The notes under the pieces were generated by a model. It ran no database searches and was not told the DNA's origin. It saw only the letters and a program-made list of their open reading frames with translations. Of a DNA stretch of 64,000 nucleotides, positions 36,280-44,403 are shown one piece after another. Each line of letters begins with the position of its first letter. The first letter of the stretch is position 1. The DNA lies in contig NZ_CP026363.1 in the NCBI RefSeq assembly GCF_004117055.1, forward strand, positions 1,975,501 to 2,039,500, read 5' to 3'. The translations under genes and the position numbers were made by a program. This stretch comes from Brevibacillus agri. Lineage in GTDB: Bacteria; Bacillota; Bacilli; Brevibacillales; Brevibacillaceae.

Positions 36280-36993
36280 TTATTTTGCATCGTGAAAAAT
36301 GATCCCCAGACTGTACCGCGTTCCCTGGGTGATCGTGCTGACGCCGTGGCGCAGCGTCGTTTTATAATAGCCGCGCGCTCCGGCTACAGGGCGATAGGCA
36401 GTCGGAAAAATCAAGCCTGCCCCCTGTTCCAAGGTTATCACATGTCCTCTGCTTTGCGCTCGCGGCCGTTGTTCGATCAGCAAAAATTGTCCGCCGCAAA
36501 AGTCGCTTTCCTGTTGGCTCAGGACGAAGACGACCTGAAAAGGAAAAAACACGTCGCCGTACATGTCCTGGTGCAGACAGTTGTAGCTGCCGGCCTCGTA
36601 TTTCAGGAGCAAAGGCGTCGGGCGGGCCTGCCCGTGCTCGTGGCAACGGGCGAGAAAGGCGGACAGCGACGGAGGGTAGGCAGGCTGCTGTCCGAGCAGT
36701 GTGTTCCAGCGATTCGCCGTTTTGGCCAGCTCGGGATAAAAGCCCTCGCGCAACTGCTCCACTATGGGCGGCAGGGGAGCTTGATAATAACGGTACTCTC
36801 CGCTGCCGAAGCGGTATCGCGCCATGTTGATCGTCGCTCGGAAAAAGCGGTCTTCGCGATAGGTGGCGATCAGCTCCTGGCATTCTTCCGGTTGCAAGAC
36901 GGGAGGGAGGACGGCAAAGCCTTGCTCGTCCAGACTGTGTTGCAACTGCTCCCAGGGGAGTAGGGCGATGCGTTTTGTCAGCGGCTCAGCCAT
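36280..36993 (-). CDS. 2OG-Fe(II) oxygenase, putative DNA-damage repair (Oxygenase-NA type)
   Basis: A 237-residue dioxygenase starting at ATG 36993, which overlaps the ogt stop. The iron-binding facial triad is seen as HQDMYGD (His, Asp) and a distal histidine in LRHGVSTI. The 2-oxoglutarate-binding arginine is probably in TQGTRYSLGI. The arrangement fits the Oxygenase-NA family, predicted to demethylate damaged nucleic acid. Its neighbour is an alkylguanine methyltransferase, which supports that role. The gene ends 12 bases before the SPL-type gene. Confidence 0.8.
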   Translation of the reverse strand: MAEPLTKRIALLPWEQLQHSLDEQGFAVLPPVLQPEECQELIATYREDRFFRATINMARYRFGSGEYRYYQAPLPPIVEQLREGFYPELAKTANRWNTLLGQQPAYPPSLSAFLARCHEHGQARPTPLLLKYEAGSYNCLHQDMYGDVFFPFQVVFVLSQQESDFCGGQFLLIEQRPRAQSRGHVITLEQGAGLIFPTAYRPVAGARGYYKTTLRHGVSTITQGTRYSLGIIFHDAK

Positions 36994-37522
36994 GCTGCAT
37001 CCCCCTTGCAAGACTTCCTTTTTCGAGCGCGATCAGCGCTGTTTTCATGTCCAGGCCGCCGCGATAGCCGGTGAGGCTGCCGTCTTTGCTGACGACCCGA
37101 TGGCAAGGGACGGTCAAAAGCAGCGGATTGGCTCCGATCGCGGCTCCTACGGCCCTGACGGCGGCAGGCTTTTTGATGTGAGCGGCAATCTCGGAGTAAG
37201 TCGTCGTCTGCCCGTATGGAATGCGGCACAAAGCGTCCCAGACAGATAGCTGAAACGGCGTGCCCTCCAGATCGAGCGCAAGCGAGAATTGCTGCCGCGC
37301 CCCTTGCAAATATTCGCTGATTTCCGCCACATAGGGGGCGAGCTGCTCGTGATCCTGGACCAAAACATGGCCGGGTCTGCGACGAGCGAACCAATTGCTC
37401 AGCTCTGCGAACGGGCCGTTTTGGGAGCCGACGAAGCATAGCCCTTTGGCTGTGGCCGCGAGATGCAGGCTCCACTCTTGCAAAATGACTTTTGACCAGT
37501 AAACATGTTGTTTTTCCTTCAT
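36986..37522 (-). CDS. ogt: Methylated-DNA--protein-cysteine methyltransferase
   Basis: A 178-residue suicide repair protein that moves alkyl groups from O6-guanine to its own cysteine. The active site is LLTVPCHRVV (Cys140), preceded by the helix-turn-helix YSEIAAHIKKPAAVRAVGAA with its arginine finger. The protein is full length and lacks an Ada-type zinc regulatory domain. It is the first gene of the three-gene repair operon and its 3' end overlaps the oxygenase gene by eight bases. Confidence 0.94.
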   Translation of the reverse strand: MKEKQHVYWSKVILQEWSLHLAATAKGLCFVGSQNGPFAELSNWFARRRPGHVLVQDHEQLAPYVAEISEYLQGARQQFSLALDLEGTPFQLSVWDALCRIPYGQTTTYSEIAAHIKKPAAVRAVGAAIGANPLLLTVPCHRVVSKDGSLTGYRGGLDMKTALIALEKGSLARGMQHG

Positions 37523-37652
37523 TGTGACAAACGCCTCCAGACCTTATCGTTTCCAGCACGCTTGCTGGTTGTTGTACGCACAGTATAGCTTCACCGCGGC
37601 GTTTTTGTACGAATTTGCGAGTAGAACAGCAAGATAATGAAGGAGAAGACGC

Positions 37653-37718
37653 ATGCTACAAGTAGCTGGAGCAGTTGGCAGCGATGTTTCCATTGCTTTT
37701 CGCAAGCCGCGGGAGTAA
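37653..37718 (+). CDS. Possible 21-residue small ORF
   Basis: ATG CTA starts seven to eight bases after AAGGAGAAG and the frame closes after 21 codons (MLQVAGAVGSDVSIAFRKPR and a final E). The ribosome site is good but no homology is recognised. It may be a leader of moaC or spurious. Confidence 0.3.
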   Translation: MLQVAGAVGSDVSIAFRKPRE

Positions 37719-37800
37719 GGTAGGAGTAGACAGATGACCGGTTTCAGCCAGGCTTTTCGGCTGTTTAACGGGATCGCATAGATGGAGGACGGATAGTTGC

Positions 37801-38283
37801 ATGAACGATCAACTGACGCATTTTAATGAACAAAACCGTGCGCGGATGGTAGATGTCTCGGAAAAAGACATCACAAAACGGGAGGCTGTGGCAGAGAGCA
37901 AAATCGTCATGAAGCCGGAAACGCTCGCCCGCATTCGCGAAGGACGGGTAGAGAAAGGGGATGTGCTGGCAGTCGCACAGGTAGCGGGCGTCATGGCAGC
38001 GAAAAAGACGTGGGAAATCATCCCGATGTGCCATCCGCTTCCTTTGACCGGGATCGACATTCGCTTCGCTTTTGAAAACGAGACGACGCTTGCCCTGGAA
38101 GCATGTGTGCGGACGACGGGAAAAACGGGCGTGGAAATGGAAGCTTTGACGGCTGTCAGTGTCGCAGCTCTTACGGTGTACGATATGTGCAAGGCGATGG
38201 ACAAAGGCATGGTAATCGGTCCGACTTGCTTGGTGAGCAAAACAGGCGGGAAAAGCGGCGATTTTCGTCGGGGAGAGAACTAA
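37801..38283 (+). CDS. moaC: Cyclic pyranopterin monophosphate synthase
   Basis: A 160-residue MoaC, which with MoaA converts GTP to cyclic pyranopterin monophosphate, the first step of molybdenum cofactor synthesis. Visible are [20 protein letters not shown], the [14 protein letters not shown] box with its active-site histidine, and the [20 protein letters not shown] box containing the conserved catalytic/structural residues. GGAGG is about 13 bases before the ATG, which is far. The MFS transporter gene begins three bases after its stop. moaA is not in this window. Confidence 0.95.
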   Translation: MNDQLTHFNEQNRARMVDVSEKDITKREAVAESKIVMKPETLARIREGRVEKGDVLAVAQVAGVMAAKKTWEIIPMCHPLPLTGIDIRFAFENETTLALEACVRTTGKTGVEMEALTAVSVAALTVYDMCKAMDKGMVIGPTCLVSKTGGKSGDFRRGEN

Positions 38284-38286
38284 ACC

Positions 38287-39582
38287 ATGAAACAGAAATG
38301 GCAATCCTATCCGAGCAGCATTCGTCTTCTGGCGATTGCTGCGATCATTTTTTCTACCGGAATGGCTTGTATTTGGCCGCTTGTCACCATCTATATCCAC
38401 GATTATTTAGGGAAGCCGCTGACCGTAGCGGGCTTTTTGCTGTTATTGAACCAGGGGGCTTTTTTGATCGGCAGCATCGCAGGTGGCATGCTGTTCGACC
38501 GTTGGGGGAAAATGCGCACGATCGTTTTTGCCTCGATCGGCGTCATTCTGATTTCCGTCGGGCTTGGCGTCACGCATGACTTTACGCTGTACACGATCTT
38601 GTTGTTGCTGAACGGGCTGTTTTACGGCACGCTCTCTCCGGTGATGAATGCACTCGCTGTCGTGCTGTGGCCGGAAGGCGGGCGCAAAGGGATCAACATG
38701 ATCTACGTCGCGCTCAACGCCGGGGTGGCGGCTGGCTCTGCCCTCGGCGGCTTGCTGGCGAGCATTTCGTTTGCCTGGACGTTTTTTGGCAACGCGATCT
38801 CGCAAGTCATCGTGCTCGTCATGTTCGTGCTCATTTTGCCTCGGCAGCTCAAGGCAGTTGCAGAGCGGGGCTATCGGGCGGAGCAAGCCAATACCGCAGG
38901 CACTCCCGCCGCTGCTGTCCAAAGCGCTGCCAAGCCGAAGCCAGTTGAGGCGCTTTCGCCGCTACAGCAACTGCCGACGAAAAAAGTGGCGTGGGGCGCC
39001 CTACTGCTCTTGTGCAGCGGGCTGTTAATCAGTTGGATTGTCTACGTCCAGTGGACGACGGTGTTGTCGACCTACATGCAATCGTTGGGCATTTCCTTGC
39101 GTCAGTACAGCTTGCTCTGGACGATCAACGGCGGCCTGATTTTGTTCGGCCAGCCGCTGATCGCCTGGGTCATTGGCCGCTTCGCCCGCACGCTGCGAGC
39201 GCAGATGCTGCTCGGCTCCTACGTGTTCGTGCTGTCGATGCTGATTTTGTCGCAGACGACCTCCTACGCCGGCTTTGTCGCCGGGATGTTCATCATGACG
39301 CTTGGAGAAATGCTCGTCTGGCCGGCCGTGCCTGCCGTGGCAGCAGAGTTTACGCCACAGGGGCGAGAAGGCTTCATCCAAGGGCTGATCTCCGGCACAG
39401 GCTCTGCGGGACGCATGCTCGGCCCATTGCTCGGAGCGGTCATTTTCCAGCATTTTCAGGCACAAGGACTTTTGTACATCATGGCGGGGCTGGCGCTAAT
39501 GTCTGTCGCGTTTTTCGCCCTGCACAGCTCGTTTCAAGGTCGCACCCGAAAAGTGCCAGCCGCGACCGTAGAAAAGATGTAG
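38287..39582 (+). CDS. Major facilitator superfamily transporter
   Basis: A 431-residue membrane protein with about 12 hydrophobic helices and a polar central loop (residues ~195-235, rich in Ala/Pro/Lys). The first cytoplasmic loop carries a D-R-W-G-K-M-R type motif (MLFDRWGKMRT), the MFS signature A. It follows moaC by three bases, so the two share a transcript. A drug or sugar-phosphate efflux role is typical of such short-loop MFS proteins, but no substrate can be assigned. Confidence 0.88.
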   Translation: MKQKWQSYPSSIRLLAIAAIIFSTGMACIWPLVTIYIHDYLGKPLTVAGFLLLLNQGAFLIGSIAGGMLFDRWGKMRTIVFASIGVILISVGLGVTHDFTLYTILLLLNGLFYGTLSPVMNALAVVLWPEGGRKGINMIYVALNAGVAAGSALGGLLASISFAWTFFGNAISQVIVLVMFVLILPRQLKAVAERGYRAEQANTAGTPAAAVQSAAKPKPVEALSPLQQLPTKKVAWGALLLLCSGLLISWIVYVQWTTVLSTYMQSLGISLRQYSLLWTINGGLILFGQPLIAWVIGRFARTLRAQMLLGSYVFVLSMLILSQTTSYAGFVAGMFIMTLGEMLVWPAVPAVAAEFTPQGREGFIQGLISGTGSAGRMLGPLLGAVIFQHFQAQGLLYIMAGLALMSVAFFALHSSFQGRTRKVPAATVEKM

Positions 39583-39614
39583 CCAGGAAAAATTCGCGGG
39601 CCTCGCGAAGCGTC

Positions 39615-39644
39615 TTGACACGTTCGGAGCCCGCAATGTAGTAT
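39615..39644 (+). promoter_or_regulatory. Sigma-A promoter of the riboswitch transcript
   Basis: TTGACA, an 18-base spacer and TAGTAT lie 35 bases before the S-box RNA. Confidence 0.7.
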
Positions 39645-39679
39645 GAAGAAGATTAAAAACAGTATATTCCGTGTGATTT

Positions 39680-39845
39680 ACTTATGAAGAGAGGCGGAGG
39701 GACTGGCCCTATGAAGCCCGGCAGCGGATCTGCGCGCTTGCGCGTTGCAGATGCTGTGCCAATTCCAGCAGGATAATTCCTGACAGATAAGGACGTGACC
39801 AAGCTGATCTCCCCCTTTTTCTGTACGGAAAGAGGGGGTTTTTGC
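39680..39845 (+). ncRNA. SAM-I (S-box) riboswitch with terminator
   Basis: The conserved S-box core elements CTTATGAAGAGAGGCGGAGG, GACTGGCCC, ATGAAGCCCGGCAGC and a closing CTGACAGATAAGG occur in order from 39681 to 39792. A terminator (CCCCC/GGGGG stem at 39811-39838 with a T-tract to 39843) forms the expression platform. Binding of S-adenosylmethionine should end transcription before the downstream aminotransferase gene, which ties that gene to methionine metabolism. Confidence 0.93.
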
Positions 39846-39881
39846 TGTACATTGGCCTAAAAAGAAAGGAACTGAAGACAG

Positions 39882-41063
39882 ATGCGCATCCAACCTTCCG
39901 ACATGATTGATCGGCTCCCGACCCAGTTTTTTGCGACATTGGTGGCAAAAGTAAACAAAGTCATCGCTTGTGGGCATGACGTCATTAATCTGGGCCAAGG
40001 AAACCCGGACCTGCCTACGCCGCCGCACATTGTGGAAGAGCTGAAGGCACAGGCAGAAAATCCGCTGCATCACAAATACCCGCCATTTTCCGGCCGACTG
40101 GAGCTGAAGCAGGCAGTCGCGCACTGGTACAAGCAACAATTTGACGTGGACCTCGACCCGGAGGAAGAGGTGGCGATCCTGTTCGGAAGCAAAACCGGCC
40201 TCGTGGAAATTTGCCAGGTGCTGATGAACGCAGGCGATGTGGCACTCGTACCGGACCCTGGCTACCCGGATTACTGGTCCGGCGTAGCGGTCGTAAACGG
40301 CCGGATGTCGATGATGCCGCTGACGGCCGAAAATCAGTTTTTGCCTGACTACAGCAAAATCCCGCAAGCCGATTTGGACCGCGCCAAGCTGATGTTTTTG
40401 AACTATCCGAATAACCCGACAGCGGTGAACGCCCCGTTTGAATTTTACGAGGAAACCGTCCAGTTTGCGCGCAAGCACGAGATCGTCGTCTGCCACGACT
40501 TCGCGTACGGCGCGATCAGCTACGACGGCAAAAAGCCTGTCAGCTTCATGCAGGTGCCGGGGGCAAAAGAGGTGGGCGTGGAGTTTTACACGTTGTCCAA
40601 AACGTACAATATGGCCGGCTGGCGCGTAGGCGCGATGGTCGGCAACCGCGAGCTGGTAAGGCTCATCAATCTGATTCAGGACCATTACTTCGTCAGCCTG
40701 TTTGGAGCGGTCCAAATGGCCGCAGCCAAAGCGATGACAGACTCGCAGCAGTGCGTCCGCGATCTGGTAGCCGTCTACGAAGGCCGCCGCAATGCGCTGT
40801 TCTCCAATCTGCACCGCATCGGCTGGCAGGCCCCGCCATCGCAAGGCTCGTTTTTCGCCTGGCTCCCCGTCCCGGCTGGCTTTACTTCGGTGGAGTTCTC
40901 GGATTTGCTGCTGGAAAAAGCACATGTAGTCGTCGCACCAGGCGTCGGCTTCGGCCCAAGCGGCGAAGGCTACGTTCGCGCCGCCCTGCTGTCGGACGAA
41001 CAACGCCTGGCCGAAGCGGTTCAGCGGATCGAACAGTTGGGGCTTTTTGCGAAAACGAAGTAA
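39882..41063 (+). CDS. mtnE: PLP-dependent aminotransferase, MtnE-like (methionine salvage)
   Basis: A 393-residue fold-type I aminotransferase. The PLP-lysine motif is YTLSKTYNMAGWRVG; other PLP contacts are NLGQGNPDLPTP, LNYPNNPT and HDFAYGAISYDG. It closely resembles the Bacillus transaminase MtnE (YkrV), which makes methionine from ketomethylthiobutyrate. The SAM riboswitch directly upstream supports this. The remaining mtn genes are not here. Other roles, such as a general aspartate/branched-chain aminotransferase, are less likely because of the riboswitch. Confidence 0.85.
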   Translation: MRIQPSDMIDRLPTQFFATLVAKVNKVIACGHDVINLGQGNPDLPTPPHIVEELKAQAENPLHHKYPPFSGRLELKQAVAHWYKQQFDVDLDPEEEVAILFGSKTGLVEICQVLMNAGDVALVPDPGYPDYWSGVAVVNGRMSMMPLTAENQFLPDYSKIPQADLDRAKLMFLNYPNNPTAVNAPFEFYEETVQFARKHEIVVCHDFAYGAISYDGKKPVSFMQVPGAKEVGVEFYTLSKTYNMAGWRVGAMVGNRELVRLINLIQDHYFVSLFGAVQMAAAKAMTDSQQCVRDLVAVYEGRRNALFSNLHRIGWQAPPSQGSFFAWLPVPAGFTSVEFSDLLLEKAHVVVAPGVGFGPSGEGYVRAALLSDEQRLAEAVQRIEQLGLFAKTK

Positions 41064-41078
41064 GTAGGAGAGCGGGTG

Positions 41079-41117
41079 ACCACACTTCCTGGGGGTGGGG
41101 AGTGTGGTTTTGTTTTT
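41079..41117 (+). terminator. Terminator after the MtnE-like gene
   Basis: ACCACACTTCC pairs with GGAGTGTGGT, followed by TTTGTTTTT. Confidence 0.85.
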
Positions 41118-41338
41118 GGGGGCTGCGTTGCGTGAGACTGCCGGGGGTGCGTTGGTCGGTTGCTCGCGTATCTCAGGATCATCCATGTTTCCCCATGTTG
41201 ACCTGCGCTTGTCTGCGTTGCCCCCTTGCCCGCGCCGTCCACTGCCCACGCTTTATCACCTGCTTGTCAATCCATTACCAGTCGAACCCCCCTCCCGCAC
41301 CATAAGACGTGCAGTAGTAATAAAAATCATTCTCATCG
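41118..41338. other. Non-coding gap before the Fur-box promoter
   Basis: About 220 bases without a credible gene. The composition is unusual, C-rich on the plus strand around 41210-41300 (GCCCCCTTGCCCGCGCCGTCC). It may be the remnant of a lost gene. A second, imperfect Fur-like motif (AAATCATTCTCATC) lies at 41323-41338. Confidence 0.35.
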
Positions 41339-41367
41339 TTGACAGATAATGATTTTCATTATACGAT
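41339..41367 (+). promoter_or_regulatory. Promoter overlapped by a Fur box
   Basis: TTGACA (41339-41344), a 17-base spacer and TACGAT (41362-41367). The spacer and -10 contain GATAATGATTTTCATTATA (41345-41363), 17 of 19 matches to the classic Fur consensus GATAATGATAATCATTATC. Iron-dependent repression of the next gene is predicted. Confidence 0.85.
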
Positions 41368-41406
41368 GTTAATGATAATTGATCTCATCAGGAGCGGGAG
41401 GGTACT

Positions 41407-41877
41407 ATGCGCTATCAGATTAACGGTTACACTGACATGTACACGGTGATCGCCAACGAGCGGAAGATCGGTGGAGCCATTGAAGCAGCTCAAGTTCGAC
41501 TGCGCACAGGAGAGGTTTTCACCAATGTGGTTCTCACTCGTTTGGAAATGTCAGGTGCGCATTTTTGCTCGATCGGCTTCGTGACAGAAGAAGGCAAGCG
41601 GCTGATTGTGCATGTGGACGACATCAGCATGATCGCAGACGCGCGCCACGTCAATGTATGTGAGCTTGCCAATGAATGCATGCGGGCTGAAAAGTGCGCA
41701 GAGCGCCTGAAACGCCTGAAGCGTCTCTGTGAACTGAACGAAGGAAGCTGTACGCCTACCTTCCAGGAAGAAGCGCTGCTTTTGGCAGAAGACATCGGGC
41801 TGGAGGAAGCGCGTTCTTATGTGGATTTGTCCTTCCTGCCGCAAGTGGAAAAAAAGCGGGTTGTCCGCATCGCGTAG
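41407..41877 (+). CDS. Fur-box-controlled protein of unknown function
   Basis: I do not recognise this 156-residue protein. It starts with ATG behind GGAGCGGGAGG. The first ~80 residues are a mixed beta/alpha segment (MRYQINGYTDMYTVIANERK, then GKRLIVHVDDISMIADARHV). The middle is helical and rich in Lys/Arg with four cysteines (VCELANECMRAEKCAERLKR and GSCTP), which could bind a metal. There are no signal peptide or membrane segments. The Fur box over its promoter and the other Fur-box gene at 49361 suggest a role in iron limitation. Confidence 0.7.
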   Translation: MRYQINGYTDMYTVIANERKIGGAIEAAQVRLRTGEVFTNVVLTRLEMSGAHFCSIGFVTEEGKRLIVHVDDISMIADARHVNVCELANECMRAEKCAERLKRLKRLCELNEGSCTPTFQEEALLLAEDIGLEEARSYVDLSFLPQVEKKRVVRIA

Positions 41878-41902
41878 AGTGTTCCCATCGAATTACATAT
41901 TC

Positions 41903-41937
41903 GCCCCTTTCCCTTTTACAGCGGAGAGGGGCTTTTT
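41903..41937 (+). terminator. Terminator after the Fur-box-controlled gene
   Basis: GCCCCT/AGGGGC hairpin followed by five Ts. The 3' end of the convergent LysR pseudogene overlaps the left arm. Confidence 0.75.
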
Positions 41938-42461
41938 GCGTCTGGTAGGCGGCGGTGCTGCAAAAAACGGATGAAGCTGGTCACCGGATAAGGCAAGAGG
42001 TCATCCTGACGATAGACGAGGCAAATATGTCTGCGGTTGACGTAGCCAGGCAGCTCGCGAATGACCAGCTCGCCCGTTTCGCCTTCGCGCACGACGCTGC
42101 GATAGGGGAGGATGCTGACGCCCATATTGTGCTTCGTCGCTTCCTTGATCGTCTCGATCGCCCCAAGCTCCATGCGCACTTGCCAGCGCAACTGGTTTTC
42201 CTGGGCCCAGCGTTCGGCCAGCTCGCGGGAGGTGGAGCCGGCTTCGTGGATGAGGAACGGCTCGGATTGCAAATCGGCCAGTTCGATTGTCTTTTTTTTG
42301 CGCCAGCGGATTTTGCGGAGAGAGAACCAGACGCAGCTCGTCCGCCAGCAGCGGAATGACGTGCAAGCCTTCCTGGGGCTGCATGGACAGCGAAACAATA
42401 GCCAGATCAATTTCGAAGTCGCGCAGCAGCTCCATGAGCGGCCGCGCTTTTTTTGTATAAC
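41916..42461 (-). pseudogene. LysR-family regulator, C-terminal part (split by IS, frameshifted)
   Basis: Encodes the effector domain of a LysR-type regulator: TKKARPLMELLRDFEIDLAI through LVLSPQNPLAQ, then, in the shifted frame, KKTIELADLQSEPFLIHEAG to the end at 41916. The frame change is at an A8 run (T8 at 42292-42299 on the plus strand); seven As would restore it. The N-terminal half is at 43186-43565, beyond the IS200-type element. The gene is dead both by insertion and by frameshift. Confidence 0.85.
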
Positions 42462-43185
42462 GAAAACCCCCAGTTCGACTGGGGGTTCAGGAAAGCTTAT
42501 AGCTATGAGTAGCCATCCTTTGAACTCGGTGATAAGATGAGAGCCGGTCTGCCAACCGCTCACACGAATCACAGGAGGACAAAGGATGGACAAAAGCAGT
42601 CTAGCACATACCAAATGGAACTGCAAATACCATATTGTATTTGCGCCGAAATATCGCAGACAAGTGATATACGGAAAATTAAGAAGAGAAATTGGAAAGA
42701 TATTGCGGGAGTTATGCGAACGAAAAGGGGTGGAGATTATCGAAGCAGAAGCCTGCGTGGATCATATTCATATGCTGGTGAGCATCCCACCGAAATTAAG
42801 CGTATCCGAGTTCATGGGCGACTTAAAAAGGAAAAGCTCCCTGATGATTTTTGATAAGTTTGCGAACATGAAATACCGATATGGGAACCGACAATTCTGG
42901 TGTAGAGGGTACTATGTGGATACAGTGGGGAGAAACAGAAAGGCAATTGAAGAGTACATTCGCAATCAGTTAGTGGAGGACAAAAATTACGAGCAATTAA
43001 CGATGAAAGAGCTGGTCGACCCGTTTACGGGTGAGTCGGTCAAAAAGGGCAGATAAAAAGCCCCTTTTTAGGGGCAGCCCGAGGCAACACGCGGTTGGCA
43101 GACTTTCAGTGCGCCTTTAAGGCGCTTGCTTGTAACATGCCCTTATAGGGCTAATGGAAGCCACCGGCTAAGCCGGTGGTTATGA
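42462..43185 (+). mobile_element. IS200/IS605-type insertion sequence, tnpA only
   Basis: About 724 bases with a single transposase gene. Each end has a subterminal perfect hairpin: CCCCCAGT/ACTGGGGG (42467-42485) on the left and CCACCGGC/GCCGGTGG (43161-43179) on the right, as expected for elements moved as single strands by HUH transposases. No target duplication is seen, also typical. The borders were set by joining the LysR halves: removing 42462-43185 gives a continuous ILTVGYTKKARPL reading. The exact ends could differ by a few bases. Confidence 0.82.
42586..43056 (+). CDS. tnpA: IS200/IS605 family transposase TnpA
   Basis: A 156-residue Y1 (HUH) transposase that cuts and joins single-stranded DNA. 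The start (AHTKWNCKYHIVFAPKYRRQ) is the family hallmark. The metal-binding HUH pair is ACVDHIHMLVSIPP, and the catalytic tyrosine is probably the one in IEEYIRNQ near the C-terminus. GGAGGACAAAGG precedes the ATG. The protein looks intact, so the element may still be mobile. No tnpB/IscB partner is present. Confidence 0.93.
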   Translation: MDKSSLAHTKWNCKYHIVFAPKYRRQVIYGKLRREIGKILRELCERKGVEIIEAEACVDHIHMLVSIPPKLSVSEFMGDLKRKSSLMIFDKFANMKYRYGNRQFWCRGYYVDTVGRNRKAIEEYIRNQLVEDKNYEQLTMKELVDPFTGESVKKGR

Positions 43186-43565
43186 CTACGGTCAAAATCG
43201 GCAGGACATGCGGGTACTCCGCCTGGAATGCGGCGAGATAAGGGGGGGAGAAAGTAGGTGGCAGGCGTGTAGCTCACTCCGATTTTCAGCGTGCCTCTGC
43301 CGCCGTGACGAAACTCCTCCATGATCTGCCCGGCTTCTGTCAGCAAGGTGGACACTCTTCTGGCATACGGCAACAAAGCATTCCCCGCTTCGGTCAGCCG
43401 AAAATGCCGCGGCTGCTTGTAGAACAGCTCCACACCGAGGGCGGTTTCCAGCTTTTTAAGGTGAAACCTGACGGTTGGCTGCTTGATCCCCAGCGCCTCG
43501 GCAGCTTCCGTCAACGACTTGCACTGGGCGGCTACAGCGAACACACGCAATTGCTGAATATTCAC
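43186..43565 (-). pseudogene. LysR-family regulator, N-terminal part (split by IS, frameshifted)
   Basis: Starts at GTG 43565 (AAGGGAG seven bases before). The LysR winged helix is complete (MNIQQLRVFAVAAQCKSLTE, then KQPTVRFHLKKLETALG), followed by the beginning of the effector domain (GTLKIGVSYTPATYFLPP). A G7 run at 43242-43248 puts the rest out of frame; with six Gs it reads PPYLAAFQAEYPHVLPILTV up to the insertion point. It faces away from the ABC operon remnant, which it probably once regulated. Confidence 0.87.
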
Positions 43566-43590
43566 CGGATCGCTCCCTTCCGCCCTCAGT

Positions 43591-43605
43591 ATAGATATTC
43601 TCTAT
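43591..43605. promoter_or_regulatory. LysR-type box between the LysR gene and the ABC remnant
   Basis: ATAGA-N5-TCTAT is a T-N11-A type inverted repeat in the divergent promoter region. A related ATAGACTCTAT lies 20 bases further on. Confidence 0.5.
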
Positions 43606-43720
43606 GGATCTATCAATAAACATAGACTCTATTTAACACAAGCTTAGCATCCGGTTTACTTTCCCCTCACACAAATCGCGTACAGTTGTCGGTAGGAAAT
43701 GAAATGGGAGGGAAATCGGA

Positions 43721-43939
43721 ATGACCAGGAAAAATCGGCAACAAAAATGAACAGTAGCATCGCTGCTCGTCTCCACTACCTTGCTTTTTGCGGGATGCGG
43801 ACAAGGCACTTCCCCATCGACGGCGACTTACGCAGCGGCTTCGACCTTGGTGGGCGGCGGTTTCGTTGTGCTGCTCATCGTCATCGTCGAGCTGTTGTTT
43901 CAGCCGAAAAAATGGAAAGCAGGGAGAGAACAAGCTTGA
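43721..43939 (+). pseudogene. Binding-protein/permease remnant (lipoprotein signal fused to permease end)
   Basis: A frame behind GGGAGGG begins MTRKNRQQK, hits an in-frame TGA, and continues with a lipoprotein signal (VASLLVSTTLLFAGCGQG, lipobox FAGC). After ~15 more residues it joins a hydrophobic helix and tail (GGGFVVLLIVIVELLFQP) that looks like the last membrane segment of an ABC permease. Its stop overlaps the ATPase start. An internal deletion spanning the rest of the binding protein and most of the permease is the simplest reading. Confidence 0.65.
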
Positions 43940-44403
43940 AGCCGATTTTGGAAGTGCGAGGCGTACAAAAATCGTTTGGCAGCTATGCCGCTTTGCGCGG
44001 AATCAACCTGTCCGTGCGCAGCGGAGAAATCATCAGCGTCCTGGGACCATCCGGCTGCGGGAAATCTACGCTCTTGCAAGTAATCGCCGGACTGACCCGG
44101 CCAGATGTCGGAGAGGTGCTGCTGAGAGGGGAACAGGTGGCGTCGCCCTCGCGGCTGGTCCCATCGGAAAAGCGCAATCTCAACATGGTGTTTCAGGATT
44201 ACGCCCTGTGGCCGCACATGAGCGTCTACGCCAATATCGCGTACGGACTCCAGCGCAAAAAAATGAAAGCAGATTTGATTCAGGCCAAAATCGCCGAACT
44301 GGTCAAGCTGTTGCGCCTGGAAGGGCTGGAGCAACGCTTGCCGCCGCAGCTTTCAGGCGGTCAGCAGCAGCAGCGCTGCGCGGAAATCTGGAGCAATGGC
44401 TGA
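43936..44403 (+). pseudogene. ABC transporter ATPase, truncated after the signature motif
   Basis: A TTG start overlapping the preceding stop (TTGA), with GGGAG upstream, gives a FbpC/PotA-like ATPase. Walker A is GPSGCGKSTL and the Q-loop region MVFQDYALWPHMSVYANIAY. The signature reads LSGGQQQQR, with one Q more than usual, and then the reading leaves the family and stops. Walker B, the H-loop and the C-terminal domain are missing. The original operon probably imported iron, phosphonate or a polyamine-like substrate. Confidence 0.8.

Noticed and set aside
41095-41349. An 84-codon frame after the MtnE-like gene
   Set aside because: It begins inside the terminator, has no ribosome site and no similarity that I recognise.
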